Counted from the stretch's first letter, positions 50,921 through 60,640 are shown. The stretch: 64,000 bases of DNA from Pseudobdellovibrionaceae bacterium (GCA_016785955.1 JAEUWH010000024.1:1-64000); one strand, 5' to 3'. Numbers and translations are program-made. The notes: a model not told the origin generated them from the letters alone.

Positions 50921-51889
50921 ATGAAAAAGAGTTTTTTTACGAAGTTAATAGTTATTGCCTTGGTATTTTTTGTTTTAGGATTTTTACTAAAAAAGGGCGG
51001 CTCATTTTTTAGCTCGAGCGACGATGATGTTAAGCTAGATGTCTCTAAAAACAGTATTCTTCATATGGAGCTTTCCGGCGTTATCATGAATGGTAAGCGC
51101 TTTCTTAAAAATTTAAAAAAATATAAAGATGATAAAAATATCAAAGCGATTGTTATTAACGTGAATTCTCCGGGAGGTTCTGTTGGGCCATCTCAGGAAA
51201 TTTTCACGGAAATTAAGCGTGTGCGTGAAGAAACCAAGAAGCCAATTATTTGTGTCTCTACGGGAATTATGGCTAGTGGCGCTTATTACTCGGCGATTGC
51301 GTGCGACAAAATTGTCGTTGCTCCTGGTGCCTTGGTCGGGTCTATCGGTGTCATTATGGAATTTGCTAATTTGGAAAAATTGTATGATTGGGCAAAGGTT
51401 CAGAGGTTCACTATTACGTCAGGAAAGTTTAAAGACTCTGGGAATGAGTTTCGCCCGATGCGTGACGATGAAAAGGCGTTATTCCAAAATATGATTGCCG
51501 AAGTTTATCAGCAGTTTCGAACAACCGTGAAAGATGCGCGAAAGTTGAGTGACAAAGTGATGGATGAGTATGCAGATGGCCGAGTGTTTACTGGCACCAC
51601 GGCGGTAAAAATGGGTTTTGCGGATCAAGAAGGAACTTTTGAAGATGCTGTGGCGTTAGCTGCTAAAGATGCCAATTTGGGCAGTGATTTTGAAGTGATT
51701 GAAATTCCGAAACGTCGACGAACTATTTTTGATTTTGGTGATAATAGCGAAGACGATCCTGTAAACACATTGAAAGAATTGAAAGGGGCATTCACCGATA
51801 AAGCAATTGGTGAATCCGTCGAGAAGGTATTTCGTATGAAATATCTGAACCAGCCGATGATGATTATGCCTGGGTTTTGGAATCAATAA
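50921..51889 (+). CDS. sppA: Signal peptide peptidase SppA
   Basis: A 322-residue membrane serine protease of family S49. ATG 50921 has GGAGAAAG upstream. One N-terminal membrane segment (LIVIALVFFVLGFLL) precedes the protease domain with INVNSPGGSVGPSQE, STGIMASGAYYSAIACDKIV holding the catalytic serine, and TSGKFKDSG with the catalytic lysine. It degrades signal peptides left by the Sec pathway. Length fits the short SppA form. A HIT gene follows after 9 bases. Confidence 0.9.
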   Translation: MKKSFFTKLIVIALVFFVLGFLLKKGGSFFSSSDDDVKLDVSKNSILHMELSGVIMNGKRFLKNLKKYKDDKNIKAIVINVNSPGGSVGPSQEIFTEIKRVREETKKPIICVSTGIMASGAYYSAIACDKIVVAPGALVGSIGVIMEFANLEKLYDWAKVQRFTITSGKFKDSGNEFRPMRDDEKALFQNMIAEVYQQFRTTVKDARKLSDKVMDEYADGRVFTGTTAVKMGFADQEGTFEDAVALAAKDANLGSDFEVIEIPKRRRTIFDFGDNSEDDPVNTLKELKGAFTDKAIGESVEKVFRMKYLNQPMMIMPGFWNQ

Positions 51890-51898
51890 GCCTGAAAT

Positions 51899-52486
51899 AT
51901 GAAAGTAAAAAAGGGAAATAGAAAAAAAGTATCGAAAAGTAGGTCGTCGTCGGCACAAGCTGCTGCTGGTGATTATGATTTGAGGCGTATTTCCTTGGTA
52001 AAAAATATTTTATTTAAACCGGAACGTTACAAGTATATTCGTAAAAAAGAGAAAGTAGACGGTTGCGTATTCTGCTCTTCGTCTCGGAAAATAGCATTTG
52101 AAACATTATGCATTTATAAATCTCGGTATTCGATGATTGTTTTGAATAAGTTTCCATACAATAGCGGTCATTTGCTGGTGTTGCCGCAACGTCATTGTGG
52201 AGACCTATTGACGTTGTCCCCAAATGAATACGAAGACTTGATGTCAACGTTGAGGGTTGCGTGCAAGGCGGTCACTGATGTTTATGCGCCTTCAGCCTAT
52301 AATTTAGGAATGAATCATGGATCTTCGGCCGGTGCAGGAATTCCTGATCATTTGCATTTTCATGTGATTCCTCGATGGGCCGGAGATTTGAATTTTTTCC
52401 CTCTCATTGCTCAGACAAAAGTCGTTATTGAAACTCTTGAGCAGACATACCAGAACTATTTAGGTTATTTTAATAATAGGGTTTAA
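51899..52486 (+). CDS. HIT-family hydrolase
   Basis: A 195-residue nucleotide-binding protein. The histidine triad is HLHFHVIPRW near the C-terminus, typical of Ap4A-type HIT enzymes and their relatives. A CVFCSSSRK segment near residue 55-63 could bind zinc. SGHLLVLPQRHCGDLLTL is the conserved strand before the triad. N-terminal 30 residues are lysine/serine-rich and disordered-looking. It shares the operon with sppA and a rhomboid protease. Confidence 0.85.
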   Translation: MKVKKGNRKKVSKSRSSSAQAAAGDYDLRRISLVKNILFKPERYKYIRKKEKVDGCVFCSSSRKIAFETLCIYKSRYSMIVLNKFPYNSGHLLVLPQRHCGDLLTLSPNEYEDLMSTLRVACKAVTDVYAPSAYNLGMNHGSSAGAGIPDHLHFHVIPRWAGDLNFFPLIAQTKVVIETLEQTYQNYLGYFNNRV

Positions 52487-52488
52487 CT

Positions 52489-53259
52489 ATGAATTATCGT
52501 CCATCACAAGTGTCTATGTCTGTTCCTCCTTTTCCTCCGGCGGTTAAGTGGATTATGATCGTGACGGTAGCGATTTGGTTTATCGGACAGGTTTTACTTG
52601 AAGGGTATTTGGGAGTTCCCCTGACGGAATATTTTAGCCTTCAGCCGGGACAAGTATTGTTTGATTATTCTGTTTGGCAACTCGTTACCTATATTTTTCT
52701 GCACTCCCAAACGCAAGTGACTCATATTGTTTTTAATATGTTGATGTTGTGGTTTATGGGAGCCGAGCTTGAAACCCGTTGGGGAACTAAGTCGTTCGTA
52801 ATGTATTATATTATAAATGGTGTTGGGGCGGCATTGATCTATATTTTGGGTGTCGCTTTGTATGCATATTTTTCGGGATCTCAACGGGCATTGGCTATCC
52901 CGGTCGTTGGGGCCAGCGGTTCTTTGTTTGCGTTGATGTTGGCCTATGGCTGGCTCTTTGGGGATCGCATTATCTATTTTTTCATGGTTTTCCCCATGAA
53001 GGCTCGTTATTTCGTGATGATCTTGGGATTTATTCAGGTGTCCTCGTTATTGACGACGGGAGTTGCCGGTGGAGAGGTTGCTCATTTAGCCCACTTAGGG
53101 GGCATTATTTCTGGGATAGTCTATATTCTCTTGTGGGGTTTTTATAAGACTCGCCAGCAAGAAACTAAACTTAGCAAAAAGAAGGGCAACCTTCGTCTGA
53201 TTGTGAATAATGATGGCGATGATGGAAGCAAAAAACGAGACCCTCGTTATTGGAACTAG
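52489..53259 (+). CDS. Rhomboid intramembrane protease
   Basis: A 256-residue polytopic serine protease, S54 family. HIVFNMLMLWFMG holds the conserved HxxxN, the catalytic serine is in VVGASGSLFALML (GxSG), and the catalytic histidine in VAHLAHLGGIISG. About six membrane segments are present, followed by a charged C-terminal tail. It begins two bases after the HIT gene. Targets are unknown. Confidence 0.9.
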   Translation: MNYRPSQVSMSVPPFPPAVKWIMIVTVAIWFIGQVLLEGYLGVPLTEYFSLQPGQVLFDYSVWQLVTYIFLHSQTQVTHIVFNMLMLWFMGAELETRWGTKSFVMYYIINGVGAALIYILGVALYAYFSGSQRALAIPVVGASGSLFALMLAYGWLFGDRIIYFFMVFPMKARYFVMILGFIQVSSLLTTGVAGGEVAHLAHLGGIISGIVYILLWGFYKTRQQETKLSKKKGNLRLIVNNDGDDGSKKRDPRYWN

Positions 53260-53345
53260 GCACGTAAGATATCTGGTATTCTAATTTACGCTGGACCAAG
53301 CCTGAAAAATAAGCTAATTATCAGGATTCAAGAAAAGGAAGGCCT

Positions 53346-53531
53346 ATGTCATTAAGTGATTCTTTAAAAAAACTGAAATTTGATACGCGTTTAACAGAAT
53401 GGTACATAAAGAACAATTTATTGACTCAAGAGGAGCTTACAAAAGTTCTGGATGCTTTGCCAGATGTTGCTGCCAATATTGATATCTCTGCGGAGGACGA
53501 TGATGATGTTACTCCTGAAGAGACTCACTAG
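53346..53531 (+). CDS. Small acidic-tailed hypothetical protein
   Basis: A 61-residue protein with a good ribosome binding site (AAAAGGAAGG before the ATG). The N-terminal half is an amphipathic helical region (LKKLKFDTRLTEWYIKNNLL), followed by EELTKVLDALPD, and the tail is very acidic (EDDDDV). It converges with the L,D-transpeptidase gene, overlapping by 4 bases. No family recognised, but codon use and the site before the start support it. Confidence 0.6.
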   Translation: MSLSDSLKKLKFDTRLTEWYIKNNLLTQEELTKVLDALPDVAANIDISAEDDDDVTPEETH

Positions 53532-54568
53532 TTCTTTCTAATAGCGTCTTGTACAGCAGAAGTGGGTGTTTGTTGATCGGCCTGCTTCTGAGTGATTTCA
53601 AACCCCTCTGGATTAGCTTCTTTCCAGTCTTCGCTGATAATTTTGTAGTTTCCATCGATTTTTAGTGCATGGATTGTTTTAATGCCGAAATCTGTATGCT
53701 TGTTGCTTTGGTATTTTTGTAATGTTTTAATGATCAGTTGATCGTTATGAATCAACAGAAAAGGTTGATCAAACGATACATTAATATATTCGTATTTTCC
53801 AATTAAGCCCTCTTTATACTTTTTCCATCGTTTTTTATTGTAGCCTAGGGATTTAAAGCCTTCGTCGTAAAAGTCGATATATTTATCGATAGACTTGCTT
53901 TGCCAAGCTTCTCGCCACCCATTGATAAAGGCATGGATTTCACTTTTCTTTTTTTCATGTTCGCTTGTGGCGACAAATTTGATCTGATCAAAAATGAGAA
54001 TGGGGGTTTCTTTGAGTTGAATGTATTGGGTCAGTTTTTCAATTACATCATTGCGCACCACTACGCACCCACGAGAACCTCGAGTGAGTGGAACACTGTC
54101 GGGAATTGAATGGAGCCAAATGCCACTGCCCGTTTTTCGAGTGCGCATATCAAATATGTTAGGGTAGTCCATCGTGAACGCCATCTTGCCATAGGTATCA
54201 AATGGAATCTCTGGTGGTTTTTTTAAATGTTGAAAGAAGTAAATGCCTTCCGGCGTCCTGTGGTCATTCTCTTTCATTTTATTGCCGCCATTTTTTCCGA
54301 TGTCGGCGGGAAACTCACCTACTTTTTTAATTCGCGAGTCTTCGCGTTCGTAGAGAAATAAAGTGCGTAAACTTTTGTCGACGAGAAAGACATATTTTGC
54401 AAAGGCTTTTGTGCTGGCGATTTGAAGTAGTTGTTCGGGCATCAACGACTTGTCGATTGTCTCAGAAGTAGATTTTTTTTCAGAAGTTTCTGATTTTCCA
54501 GGCAGACTTCCGAATGTCAAAAACAACGACAAAAAAAGAATAAAAGTGATTTGTGAATTCTTATTCAT
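53528..54568 (-). CDS. L,D-transpeptidase with NTF2-like C-terminus
   Basis: A 346-residue exported protein. A signal peptide (about 25 residues) leads to a YkuD domain with the catalytic pattern LHSIPD (histidine) and SRGCVVVRND (cysteine nucleophile). YkuD enzymes form or cut 3-3 cross-links or anchor proteins to peptidoglycan. The last 120 residues (FINGWREAWQSKSIDKYIDFYDEGF) form an NTF2/SnoaL-like domain, often found with periplasmic peptidoglycan enzymes. Predators use many such enzymes in prey and self wall remodelling; that use here is inference. Confidence 0.85.
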   Translation of the reverse strand: MNKNSQITFILFLSLFLTFGSLPGKSETSEKKSTSETIDKSLMPEQLLQIASTKAFAKYVFLVDKSLRTLFLYEREDSRIKKVGEFPADIGKNGGNKMKENDHRTPEGIYFFQHLKKPPEIPFDTYGKMAFTMDYPNIFDMRTRKTGSGIWLHSIPDSVPLTRGSRGCVVVRNDVIEKLTQYIQLKETPILIFDQIKFVATSEHEKKKSEIHAFINGWREAWQSKSIDKYIDFYDEGFKSLGYNKKRWKKYKEGLIGKYEYINVSFDQPFLLIHNDQLIIKTLQKYQSNKHTDFGIKTIHALKIDGNYKIISEDWKEANPEGFEITQKQADQQTPTSAVQDAIRKN

Positions 54569-54739
54569 ATGTATGTCATTCTATTGAATCGTTATTCGTT
54601 AAAAAGCGCAAGTCTGGAAAAAGGTCAAGTTATTGATATTTTTATTATTTTTACTTAACAGTAGTCCAGCCTAAGAAATCTTTGTTTTCAGACCTAAGGT
54701 CTTAGGACTTTCTTCCGAAATAACACGTGTGAGGTGTTC

Positions 54740-55261
54740 ATGGCTGAAGAGAGCAAAGACGGGCAACCCAAAGCTGAGGGCAAAAAAGTTGATATCAAGA
54801 AAATTCTGAACCTGGTCTTTGTTGTGATAAATATTGGGGTCGGTGGTTTTGGACTTTTTATGACGTACAAGGGGACGTTGGGCTGGACTAATCCCAAGAT
54901 TACGGAAGAGGACTTAAAAAGACAAATCGCTTCAGAGGCGCCAAAAGACATTGTGGGGCCATTTATCTACACGATGGACAAGTTTACGGTAAATTTAGGT
55001 GGGCAGCCCAAGCGAACCATTCGCTTAGAGGTAAACTTAGAGCTGTTGGATCACGAAGGTTTTGAAGAAATCATCAATACTGAAAATCGAGCACGTGCTC
55101 GGGACAGAATTGTGGATTTGCTAAACTCTAAGACTTTCAACGATGTGGAAACATTGCAGGGAAAGTTATTTTTGAAAGAGAATATCGCATACGAGATTAA
55201 TCAAATTCTGCCACGCGGTTCAATTAAAGATATTTATTTTACTGAATTCGTTGTTCAGTAA
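54740..55261 (+). CDS. fliL: FliL-like flagellar protein
   Basis: A 173-residue protein with one membrane anchor (ILNLVFVVINIGVGGFGLFM) and a periplasmic domain resembling FliL: YTMDKFTVNLGGQPKRTIRLEVNLEL followed by RARDRIVDLLNSKTFNDVETLQGK and ending IYFTEFVVQ. FliL associates with the stator and motor. No other flagellar gene is near. ATG 54740 has GAGG upstream; a GTG two codons earlier is also possible. Confidence 0.88.
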   Translation: MAEESKDGQPKAEGKKVDIKKILNLVFVVINIGVGGFGLFMTYKGTLGWTNPKITEEDLKRQIASEAPKDIVGPFIYTMDKFTVNLGGQPKRTIRLEVNLELLDHEGFEEIINTENRARARDRIVDLLNSKTFNDVETLQGKLFLKENIAYEINQILPRGSIKDIYFTEFVVQ

Positions 55262-55347
55262 TTTACCTAATGATTAAAGTGCCAGTTTGGCTGCAAAAAA
55301 TTGCGCAATCCTTGACCATGAATTGAATAGTCCTTAAGATGGCTTAG

Positions 55348-56685
55348 ATGATGTCAAAGTGTAATCTGGCCGTTTTTTTATTGAGTTTATTTATGGGGGC
55401 GTCAAATGTTTGTGCGCAGACAAAGACACTGTCCCGTATTCAGTTTTCTGTAGTTAAATACAACCTGGCAAATGGTCTAACTGTTATTCTACATGCGGAT
55501 AATTCTTTGCCATTAGTCAGTTATCACACCTGGTATAAAGTGGGTTCGCGTGATGAATATGCGGGGGTGACCGGGGCGGCTCATATGCTTGAGCACATGA
55601 TGTTTAAAGGCTCCAAGAGATTTCCAGGAAATGATTATGACCGTATTTTGCATGAAAACGGAATTACGAATAATGCATTTACGAGTTATGACTACACGGG
55701 GTTTTATCAATCCTTACCTAGCTCTAAATTGGATTTGATGATGCAATTGGAGGTCGACCGTATGGCGAACTTACTTTTGCGTGAAGAAGATTTAAAAACG
55801 GAAAAGGAAGTCGTCAAAGAAGAGCGTCGTTGGCGCGTGGACAATAATCCTGTGATGGCATTGTTCGAGCTGACGATGTCGACCGTGTTTAAAACACATA
55901 GTTATAAAAATCCAGTGATTGGTACGATGGAAGACATCACTAATTTCAATGTGGCTACCTTACGTAAATTCTACGAAACCTATTATGTGCCGAACAATGC
56001 CGTGCTGGTGATTGCTGGGGATATCCGAATCGCTGAAGTTAAAAAAATGATTGAAAAATATTATGGGGGCTTGGTGAAAAGGGATTTGCCAGCTCGGGAT
56101 GTTAAGAAAGAAACGACGCAAACTGTGCAGTATAATGCTAAAATTAAAAAAGACGTGAATGCGAATAGTTTTAATCTGGTTTTTCAAAGTGTGCCGCAGG
56201 GGCATCCGGATTCGTATGCACTGGATTTAATTTGTACGATGTTGGGCTCGGGCAGCTCCAGTCGATTGTATAAACGCTTGATTTATTCGAAGGAATTGGC
56301 AACGGGAGTCGACTGCAGCCATTATAATTTGAAGGATCAGGGAGTATTGAATATTCACGTATCGCTTAAGCCAGGTATTGATATCGAGGATCCGTTAAAT
56401 TTAGTTTATAACGAAGTTTACATGTTTAGAAATTTTCTAGTTAAAGATGCTGAATTAGAAAAGGCAAAAACATTGGCAATTAAATCACATGTGGACTCAC
56501 TGAGGACGTTAGATAATAAGGCCAGGCTATTGGCCGCTGCAGAAATTTCAACGGGTAGTTACGAGACTTTATTTACTGATGTTGAAAAACTTCAAAGTGT
56601 TACGTTGGCTGACATTAAAACAGTGGCTTCGAAATATCTAAATCAGTATCAGAGATCAATAATCTCTTTGTCGCCAAAAAAATAG
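55348..56685 (+). CDS. Active M16 zinc peptidase
   Basis: A 445-residue processing-peptidase-like enzyme with a signal peptide. The zinc motif HxxEH is H79-M-L-E82-H83 in GAAHMLEHMMFKG, and a downstream glutamate lies in the ENNPV/KEEREE-like region (KEVVKEERRWRVDNNP). The C-terminal half is the homologous non-catalytic domain. It probably acts in the periplasm as a heterodimer with the next gene, which lacks the zinc motif. The neighbouring start ATG at 55351 is an equal alternative. Confidence 0.9.
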   Translation: MMSKCNLAVFLLSLFMGASNVCAQTKTLSRIQFSVVKYNLANGLTVILHADNSLPLVSYHTWYKVGSRDEYAGVTGAAHMLEHMMFKGSKRFPGNDYDRILHENGITNNAFTSYDYTGFYQSLPSSKLDLMMQLEVDRMANLLLREEDLKTEKEVVKEERRWRVDNNPVMALFELTMSTVFKTHSYKNPVIGTMEDITNFNVATLRKFYETYYVPNNAVLVIAGDIRIAEVKKMIEKYYGGLVKRDLPARDVKKETTQTVQYNAKIKKDVNANSFNLVFQSVPQGHPDSYALDLICTMLGSGSSSRLYKRLIYSKELATGVDCSHYNLKDQGVLNIHVSLKPGIDIEDPLNLVYNEVYMFRNFLVKDAELEKAKTLAIKSHVDSLRTLDNKARLLAAAEISTGSYETLFTDVEKLQSVTLADIKTVASKYLNQYQRSIISLSPKK

Positions 56686-56695
56686 AGGCTTGAGC

Positions 56696-58114
56696 ATGGT
56701 TAAATATTCAATAGGAATAATATTACTTTCTTCATTTCTTTTAAATTCATGTCAGACAACGAAAAAAGAATCCTCATCGAATTCGTCAACGGCAATTTCT
56801 GCGGCGGCACCACTGGTGGCCCGTCCTGTGGCCTCGTCGGCATTAAAGCTTAAGCCTACGAAAGAAATAACTCTTGAGAATGGTTTAAAAGTATATGTAT
56901 TTCGTGATATGTCGCTTCCGCGATTTAGTGTAAATCTGATGATTAAAGTTGGCCAAAAAGATGATCCAATTGAAAAAGTTGGACTGAACTACATTACGGC
57001 CTCTTTGTTAGAGCAAGGGACCAATTCCTACACGGCCGTGCAAATCGCTGATAGAATTGCATCTTTAGGGTCAAATTTGTCTATTGCTCCTAGTGATGAG
57101 TACACATTTGTATCGATCGATGGCTTGTCGATGTCTGTGGATGCCATCGTCGATATTTTTAGTGAACTTATTTTCAAGCCCGCGTTTCCAAACAGCGAAA
57201 TTATAAAAATGAAGAAAGATTTTACAGCGCAAATTAAGAAGGTTCAGGATGATGCCTCGCGAGTTGCTGATTTGGGGTTGAGTAGTTTTGTTCATAGGGG
57301 AACGGTGCTGGCCTATCCATCCATTGGGACCGAGGCTTCATTGAAGGTAATTAATAAATCAGATATTATTAAAAATTATCTAGCTAATTATCGCCCTAAT
57401 AATGCAATTTTAAGTATCGTTGGCAGTATTACCGATGATGTAGAAAAGAAAATTCTTGATCGATTCAAAGCGTGGCCATCGCGAGCCCTCAAGCCAGCGG
57501 GTGTATCTGCGGCACCAAATATTGAAAATAAGAAAATGGAAACGCAGTTAAAGAAGGATTTGGTACAATCTGAAATTCGTGTGGCTTTGCCGATGATTCC
57601 TCGGAAGCATCCAGATTATTTGAAGCTTCGGTTGGCCAACGAAATTTTAGGCGGCGGATTTGTGTCACGATTAAATTCTAAAATTCGTGATCAGTTGGGT
57701 CTAACCTACGGAATTAGCAGCACGCTGGATTTAGGTTTAGACAGAGGTTATCTTTATATTTCAACCTTCACTAAAAATGAAACAACGGTTCAGGTTTTAG
57801 AGCAGATTACTGCCGAGTTGAATCGTTTAGTTACCGACGGTGTAACGGCTAAAGAGTTATCGTCGGCAAAGAATATGGTTCTTGCTCAGTTTCCTAGAGC
57901 CTTGGAAACTGTGGATCGCATTGCATTTAACTTTATGTTTTTAGATTTTTATGGTGTTGGTCATTCATATTTGTATGATTTCCAAAAAGCAATTGATCGA
58001 GTGTCGCAAGACGAGATCAATGAGGCGATCCGTAATCACTTTAAGTTAGAGAATATGAAAGTATTCGTCTTGGCAAACCCGGCTATAGAAAAAAACTTGA
58101 AAGTATTTAATTAG
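56696..58114 (+). CDS. Inactive M16-type partner lipoprotein
   Basis: A 472-residue lipoprotein (acylated C19 in FLLNSC) of the M16 fold. The position of the zinc motif reads YITASLLEQGTNSY, so HxxEH is missing and the subunit is predicted inactive. The rest, including LVQSEIRVALPMIPRKHPD and LRLANEILGGGFVSRLNSKIRDQLGLTYGI, follows the family. GAGG is 7 bases before ATG 56696. It is 10 bases after the active subunit, the usual active/inactive pairing. Confidence 0.88.
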   Translation: MVKYSIGIILLSSFLLNSCQTTKKESSSNSSTAISAAAPLVARPVASSALKLKPTKEITLENGLKVYVFRDMSLPRFSVNLMIKVGQKDDPIEKVGLNYITASLLEQGTNSYTAVQIADRIASLGSNLSIAPSDEYTFVSIDGLSMSVDAIVDIFSELIFKPAFPNSEIIKMKKDFTAQIKKVQDDASRVADLGLSSFVHRGTVLAYPSIGTEASLKVINKSDIIKNYLANYRPNNAILSIVGSITDDVEKKILDRFKAWPSRALKPAGVSAAPNIENKKMETQLKKDLVQSEIRVALPMIPRKHPDYLKLRLANEILGGGFVSRLNSKIRDQLGLTYGISSTLDLGLDRGYLYISTFTKNETTVQVLEQITAELNRLVTDGVTAKELSSAKNMVLAQFPRALETVDRIAFNFMFLDFYGVGHSYLYDFQKAIDRVSQDEINEAIRNHFKLENMKVFVLANPAIEKNLKVFN

Positions 58115-58126
58115 AAATGTCCTATT

Positions 58127-58840
58127 TTATTTTTTTCGGTTGCGTATGAGAATCAATAGTCCAATAGCAGCACATACCACCGACACGATAATATAAATCA
58201 GTTTATTGCTTTTTTTGTTTGCGTGATTGTCTATGGCAAGACCGCCGATGGGTTCACTGACTGGAGCTGATGGAATGGGCGCAAGTGAGTCATTGCCAGC
58301 ATAATTTTGTGGGACTTGAAGTGATTTTTTGGTGACGAAAACGCTTAGAGAGTTGATCGCATTAAAAAAATCAGTCGTATATTTGGTGTAAAATTCTTTG
58401 TGTGCGCTGAATGTTACCAAAACAGCGACGTTATCTTTGATGGTGGCTACATATCGCGTATAATAGTTAGGAATTTCACTGCTCAGGTGGAAACCATCAA
58501 TCCAATCTAAATCTTTGATTTTTTTAATGCTGGGTGCAGACATGACCTGAGAGTTAATGGTCCCGCCGTTTTTGGTTTTAGCGGGAATCGGACTTTTCAT
58601 GTAGTCGGCGTATATCGTTAATGTATCGGATGGACCACGTTCTTTTGCTGTCAAAACAATGATGGCCTCTTTAGATTCATTGGTCTCTTGACTGCGGCAA
58701 ACCCATTCTGTGGACTCTAAAATACAATTCCAGCGATCAGGGATCTCGAAGGACACGTAGCTGTTTCTAAATTGCTTGGAATGAGCGATACCCATGAAGA
58801 AGATATAAATCACAAAAAAAATTGATATAGGCCGATTCAT
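58127..58840 (-). CDS. Tandem paralogue 2: exported protein with C-terminal membrane anchor
   Basis: A 237-residue protein with a signal peptide, then FRNSYVSFEIPDRWNCILESTEWVCRSQETNESKEAIIV, then a helical core and a C-terminal membrane segment (LIYIIVSVVCAAIGLLILI) with a basic RNRKK tail. The gene upstream on the same strand (58863) encodes a clear paralogue. The anchor plus tail looks like a type I membrane protein. The CILES...EWVCR cysteines are shared and could form a disulphide. No family recognised. Confidence 0.65.
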   Translation of the reverse strand: MNRPISIFFVIYIFFMGIAHSKQFRNSYVSFEIPDRWNCILESTEWVCRSQETNESKEAIIVLTAKERGPSDTLTIYADYMKSPIPAKTKNGGTINSQVMSAPSIKKIKDLDWIDGFHLSSEIPNYYTRYVATIKDNVAVLVTFSAHKEFYTKYTTDFFNAINSLSVFVTKKSLQVPQNYAGNDSLAPIPSAPVSEPIGGLAIDNHANKKSNKLIYIIVSVVCAAIGLLILIRNRKK

Positions 58841-58862
58841 AATCTACCTTTGGTGTCCGATG

Positions 58863-59579
58863 TTATTTTTTCTTCATTCTCAATAAAAGCAATAGGCCTA
58901 CAGCTGCAAAAACGATGGCACCTACGATAAAGAAAAATTTGTTATTTTTCTTTTGTGGTTGTTGGATGGGTTCAAAGCCAGGAATGTCGATGCCTTGGTT
59001 TTGTCCTGTATTAATTGGGCCTAGGGTTCCTCCTGAGCCTTGGATACTAGGATCTTGCATAGTATTTTTAGTAGCGATGACATTTAAGGAATTCACCGCA
59101 TTGAAAAAGTCTTGAGCGTACTTTGTGTAAAAGTCTTTGTGTGCGCTAAATGTAACCAAGACAGCAATTTTTTCTTTAATTGCAGCGATATAACGTGTGT
59201 AATAGTTTTGTACCTCGCTGCCGAGATGGAAGCCATCGACCCATAGCAAGTTGTTGATTTTTTTCTGAGTGGGTGGGGACATCACTTGTGACATAATGAC
59301 TTCACCAGTTTTGGTGGAGGTCTTGATCGCATTTTTCATATGGTTTTCATATATTTGTAAACTGTCGCTGGGGCCGACTTCTTTTGCAGTCAAAACGATA
59401 ATGGCTTCTTTTGACTCATTGGTATCCTGGCTGCGGCAGACCCACTCGGTGGCTTCTAAGATGCAATTCCAGCGTTCTGGAATTTCAAATGAGATATAGG
59501 CATTTTTAAACTGCTTGGCATTTGCCGATTGAAAAAAACCGGCAGCGACCACCAAAATTAAAAATATGGTGCCTCTCAT
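58863..59579 (-). CDS. Tandem paralogue 1: exported protein with C-terminal membrane anchor
   Basis: A 238-residue protein, paralogous to the 58127 gene over its whole length: FKNAYISFEIPERWNCILEATEWVCRSQDTNESKEAIIVLTAKE, HLGSEVQNYYTRYIAAIKE and FSAHKDFYTKYAQDFFNAVNSL are nearly the same. The C-terminal anchor FFFIVGAIVFAAVGLLLLLRMKKK is likewise conserved. Between copies there are 22 bases, so this is a recent-looking tandem duplication. Role unknown. Confidence 0.65.
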   Translation of the reverse strand: MRGTIFLILVVAAGFFQSANAKQFKNAYISFEIPERWNCILEATEWVCRSQDTNESKEAIIVLTAKEVGPSDSLQIYENHMKNAIKTSTKTGEVIMSQVMSPPTQKKINNLLWVDGFHLGSEVQNYYTRYIAAIKEKIAVLVTFSAHKDFYTKYAQDFFNAVNSLNVIATKNTMQDPSIQGSGGTLGPINTGQNQGIDIPGFEPIQQPQKKNNKFFFIVGAIVFAAVGLLLLLRMKKK

Positions 59580-59659
59580 TAATTCCCCTTATTTTATTGT
59601 TCAACGTACGCTATTCATTATAATAGTCATTTTGAAAGTATCTCAACAAGGATTTAAAG

Positions 59660-60568
59660 ATGCTCAATTTATATCAACTGACCACTTTCGTTACAGTTAT
59701 CAGTGAAGGGAGCATGACAGCCGCAGCTGACAAGCTTTTCCTCACTCAACCAGCCGTTAGCCAACAAATTCGAAATTTAGAAGAAGAGTTAGGTGTCGAG
59801 CTTCTGGTGCGAGGCGTTAGGCAGATTAAGGCCACTCCTCAGGGTGAAATTTTATACGAGCATTCTCGAAAAATTCTTCATCATGTTCAGCAGGCTGAGA
59901 TTGCCATCAAGTCGATGGGGGCCGAACTGAAGGGAAATGTTTATATGGGAACATTGAACTCGTTAGGCTTGCACCTGATGAGTCCTATTATCAGCCGTTT
60001 GCTACGGCATAATCCTGATTTGATGGTGAAAGTAGACTATCAAAAAGGAGAAGAGTTAATTCATAATTTTAAATCGGGTAAAGTTGATGTTTTGATTCTT
60101 CCGGAAACGAATCGAGAGTTCCACTTTGAAATGGATGAGACTGTCGAGTCCAAGTTTTTAAGTAAAGAAGAAATGTGGTTAGTTTGTTCGGGCAAGGACT
60201 CGAATATTCCTCAACAGCTTTCCATCGAGGATTTAGCAGAGCATCAGATCGTTCAGTTTTCCGGCGAGTATCCAGAATTCGATCAGAAAATAAAAGAAAA
60301 AATGAAAGCCACGGGCAAGAAGTTTAACGTGATTTTCGAATCGTCGAATGTAGGAACTTTGAAGCGAGTGATTGAAACCGGTATTGGTTTGGGATTTTTA
60401 CCCGCCCATGCGGTTAAAAAACAAGTTCGTTCGGGGCGAATGAATCGTATTCATATTAAAGATCTATCGTATGAAATGGATCTTGTTTATTATTATAAAA
60501 AGAACTCGGACAAGAAAGTTTTAATAGAGACCTTCTACCAAGCTCTTTCTCAACAAGAGAAAGGCTAA
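59660..60568 (+). CDS. LysR-family transcriptional regulator
   Basis: A 302-residue LysR regulator. The N-terminal helix-turn-helix is LTTFVTVISEGSMTAAADKLFLTQPAVSQQIRNLEEELGVELLVRG, followed by a periplasmic-binding-protein-like effector domain (about 90-295). It is divergent from the tandem paralogue genes, whose start is 81 bases away, a typical arrangement for control. The effector is unknown. Confidence 0.92.
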   Translation: MLNLYQLTTFVTVISEGSMTAAADKLFLTQPAVSQQIRNLEEELGVELLVRGVRQIKATPQGEILYEHSRKILHHVQQAEIAIKSMGAELKGNVYMGTLNSLGLHLMSPIISRLLRHNPDLMVKVDYQKGEELIHNFKSGKVDVLILPETNREFHFEMDETVESKFLSKEEMWLVCSGKDSNIPQQLSIEDLAEHQIVQFSGEYPEFDQKIKEKMKATGKKFNVIFESSNVGTLKRVIETGIGLGFLPAHAVKKQVRSGRMNRIHIKDLSYEMDLVYYYKKNSDKKVLIETFYQALSQQEKG

Positions 60569-60640
60569 AGTGAACGAAAAAAAGATAATGGTTAATGTGA
60601 CTTTGACCGCTCTTTTTTTCGTTTTAGATTTAAAAACCGC

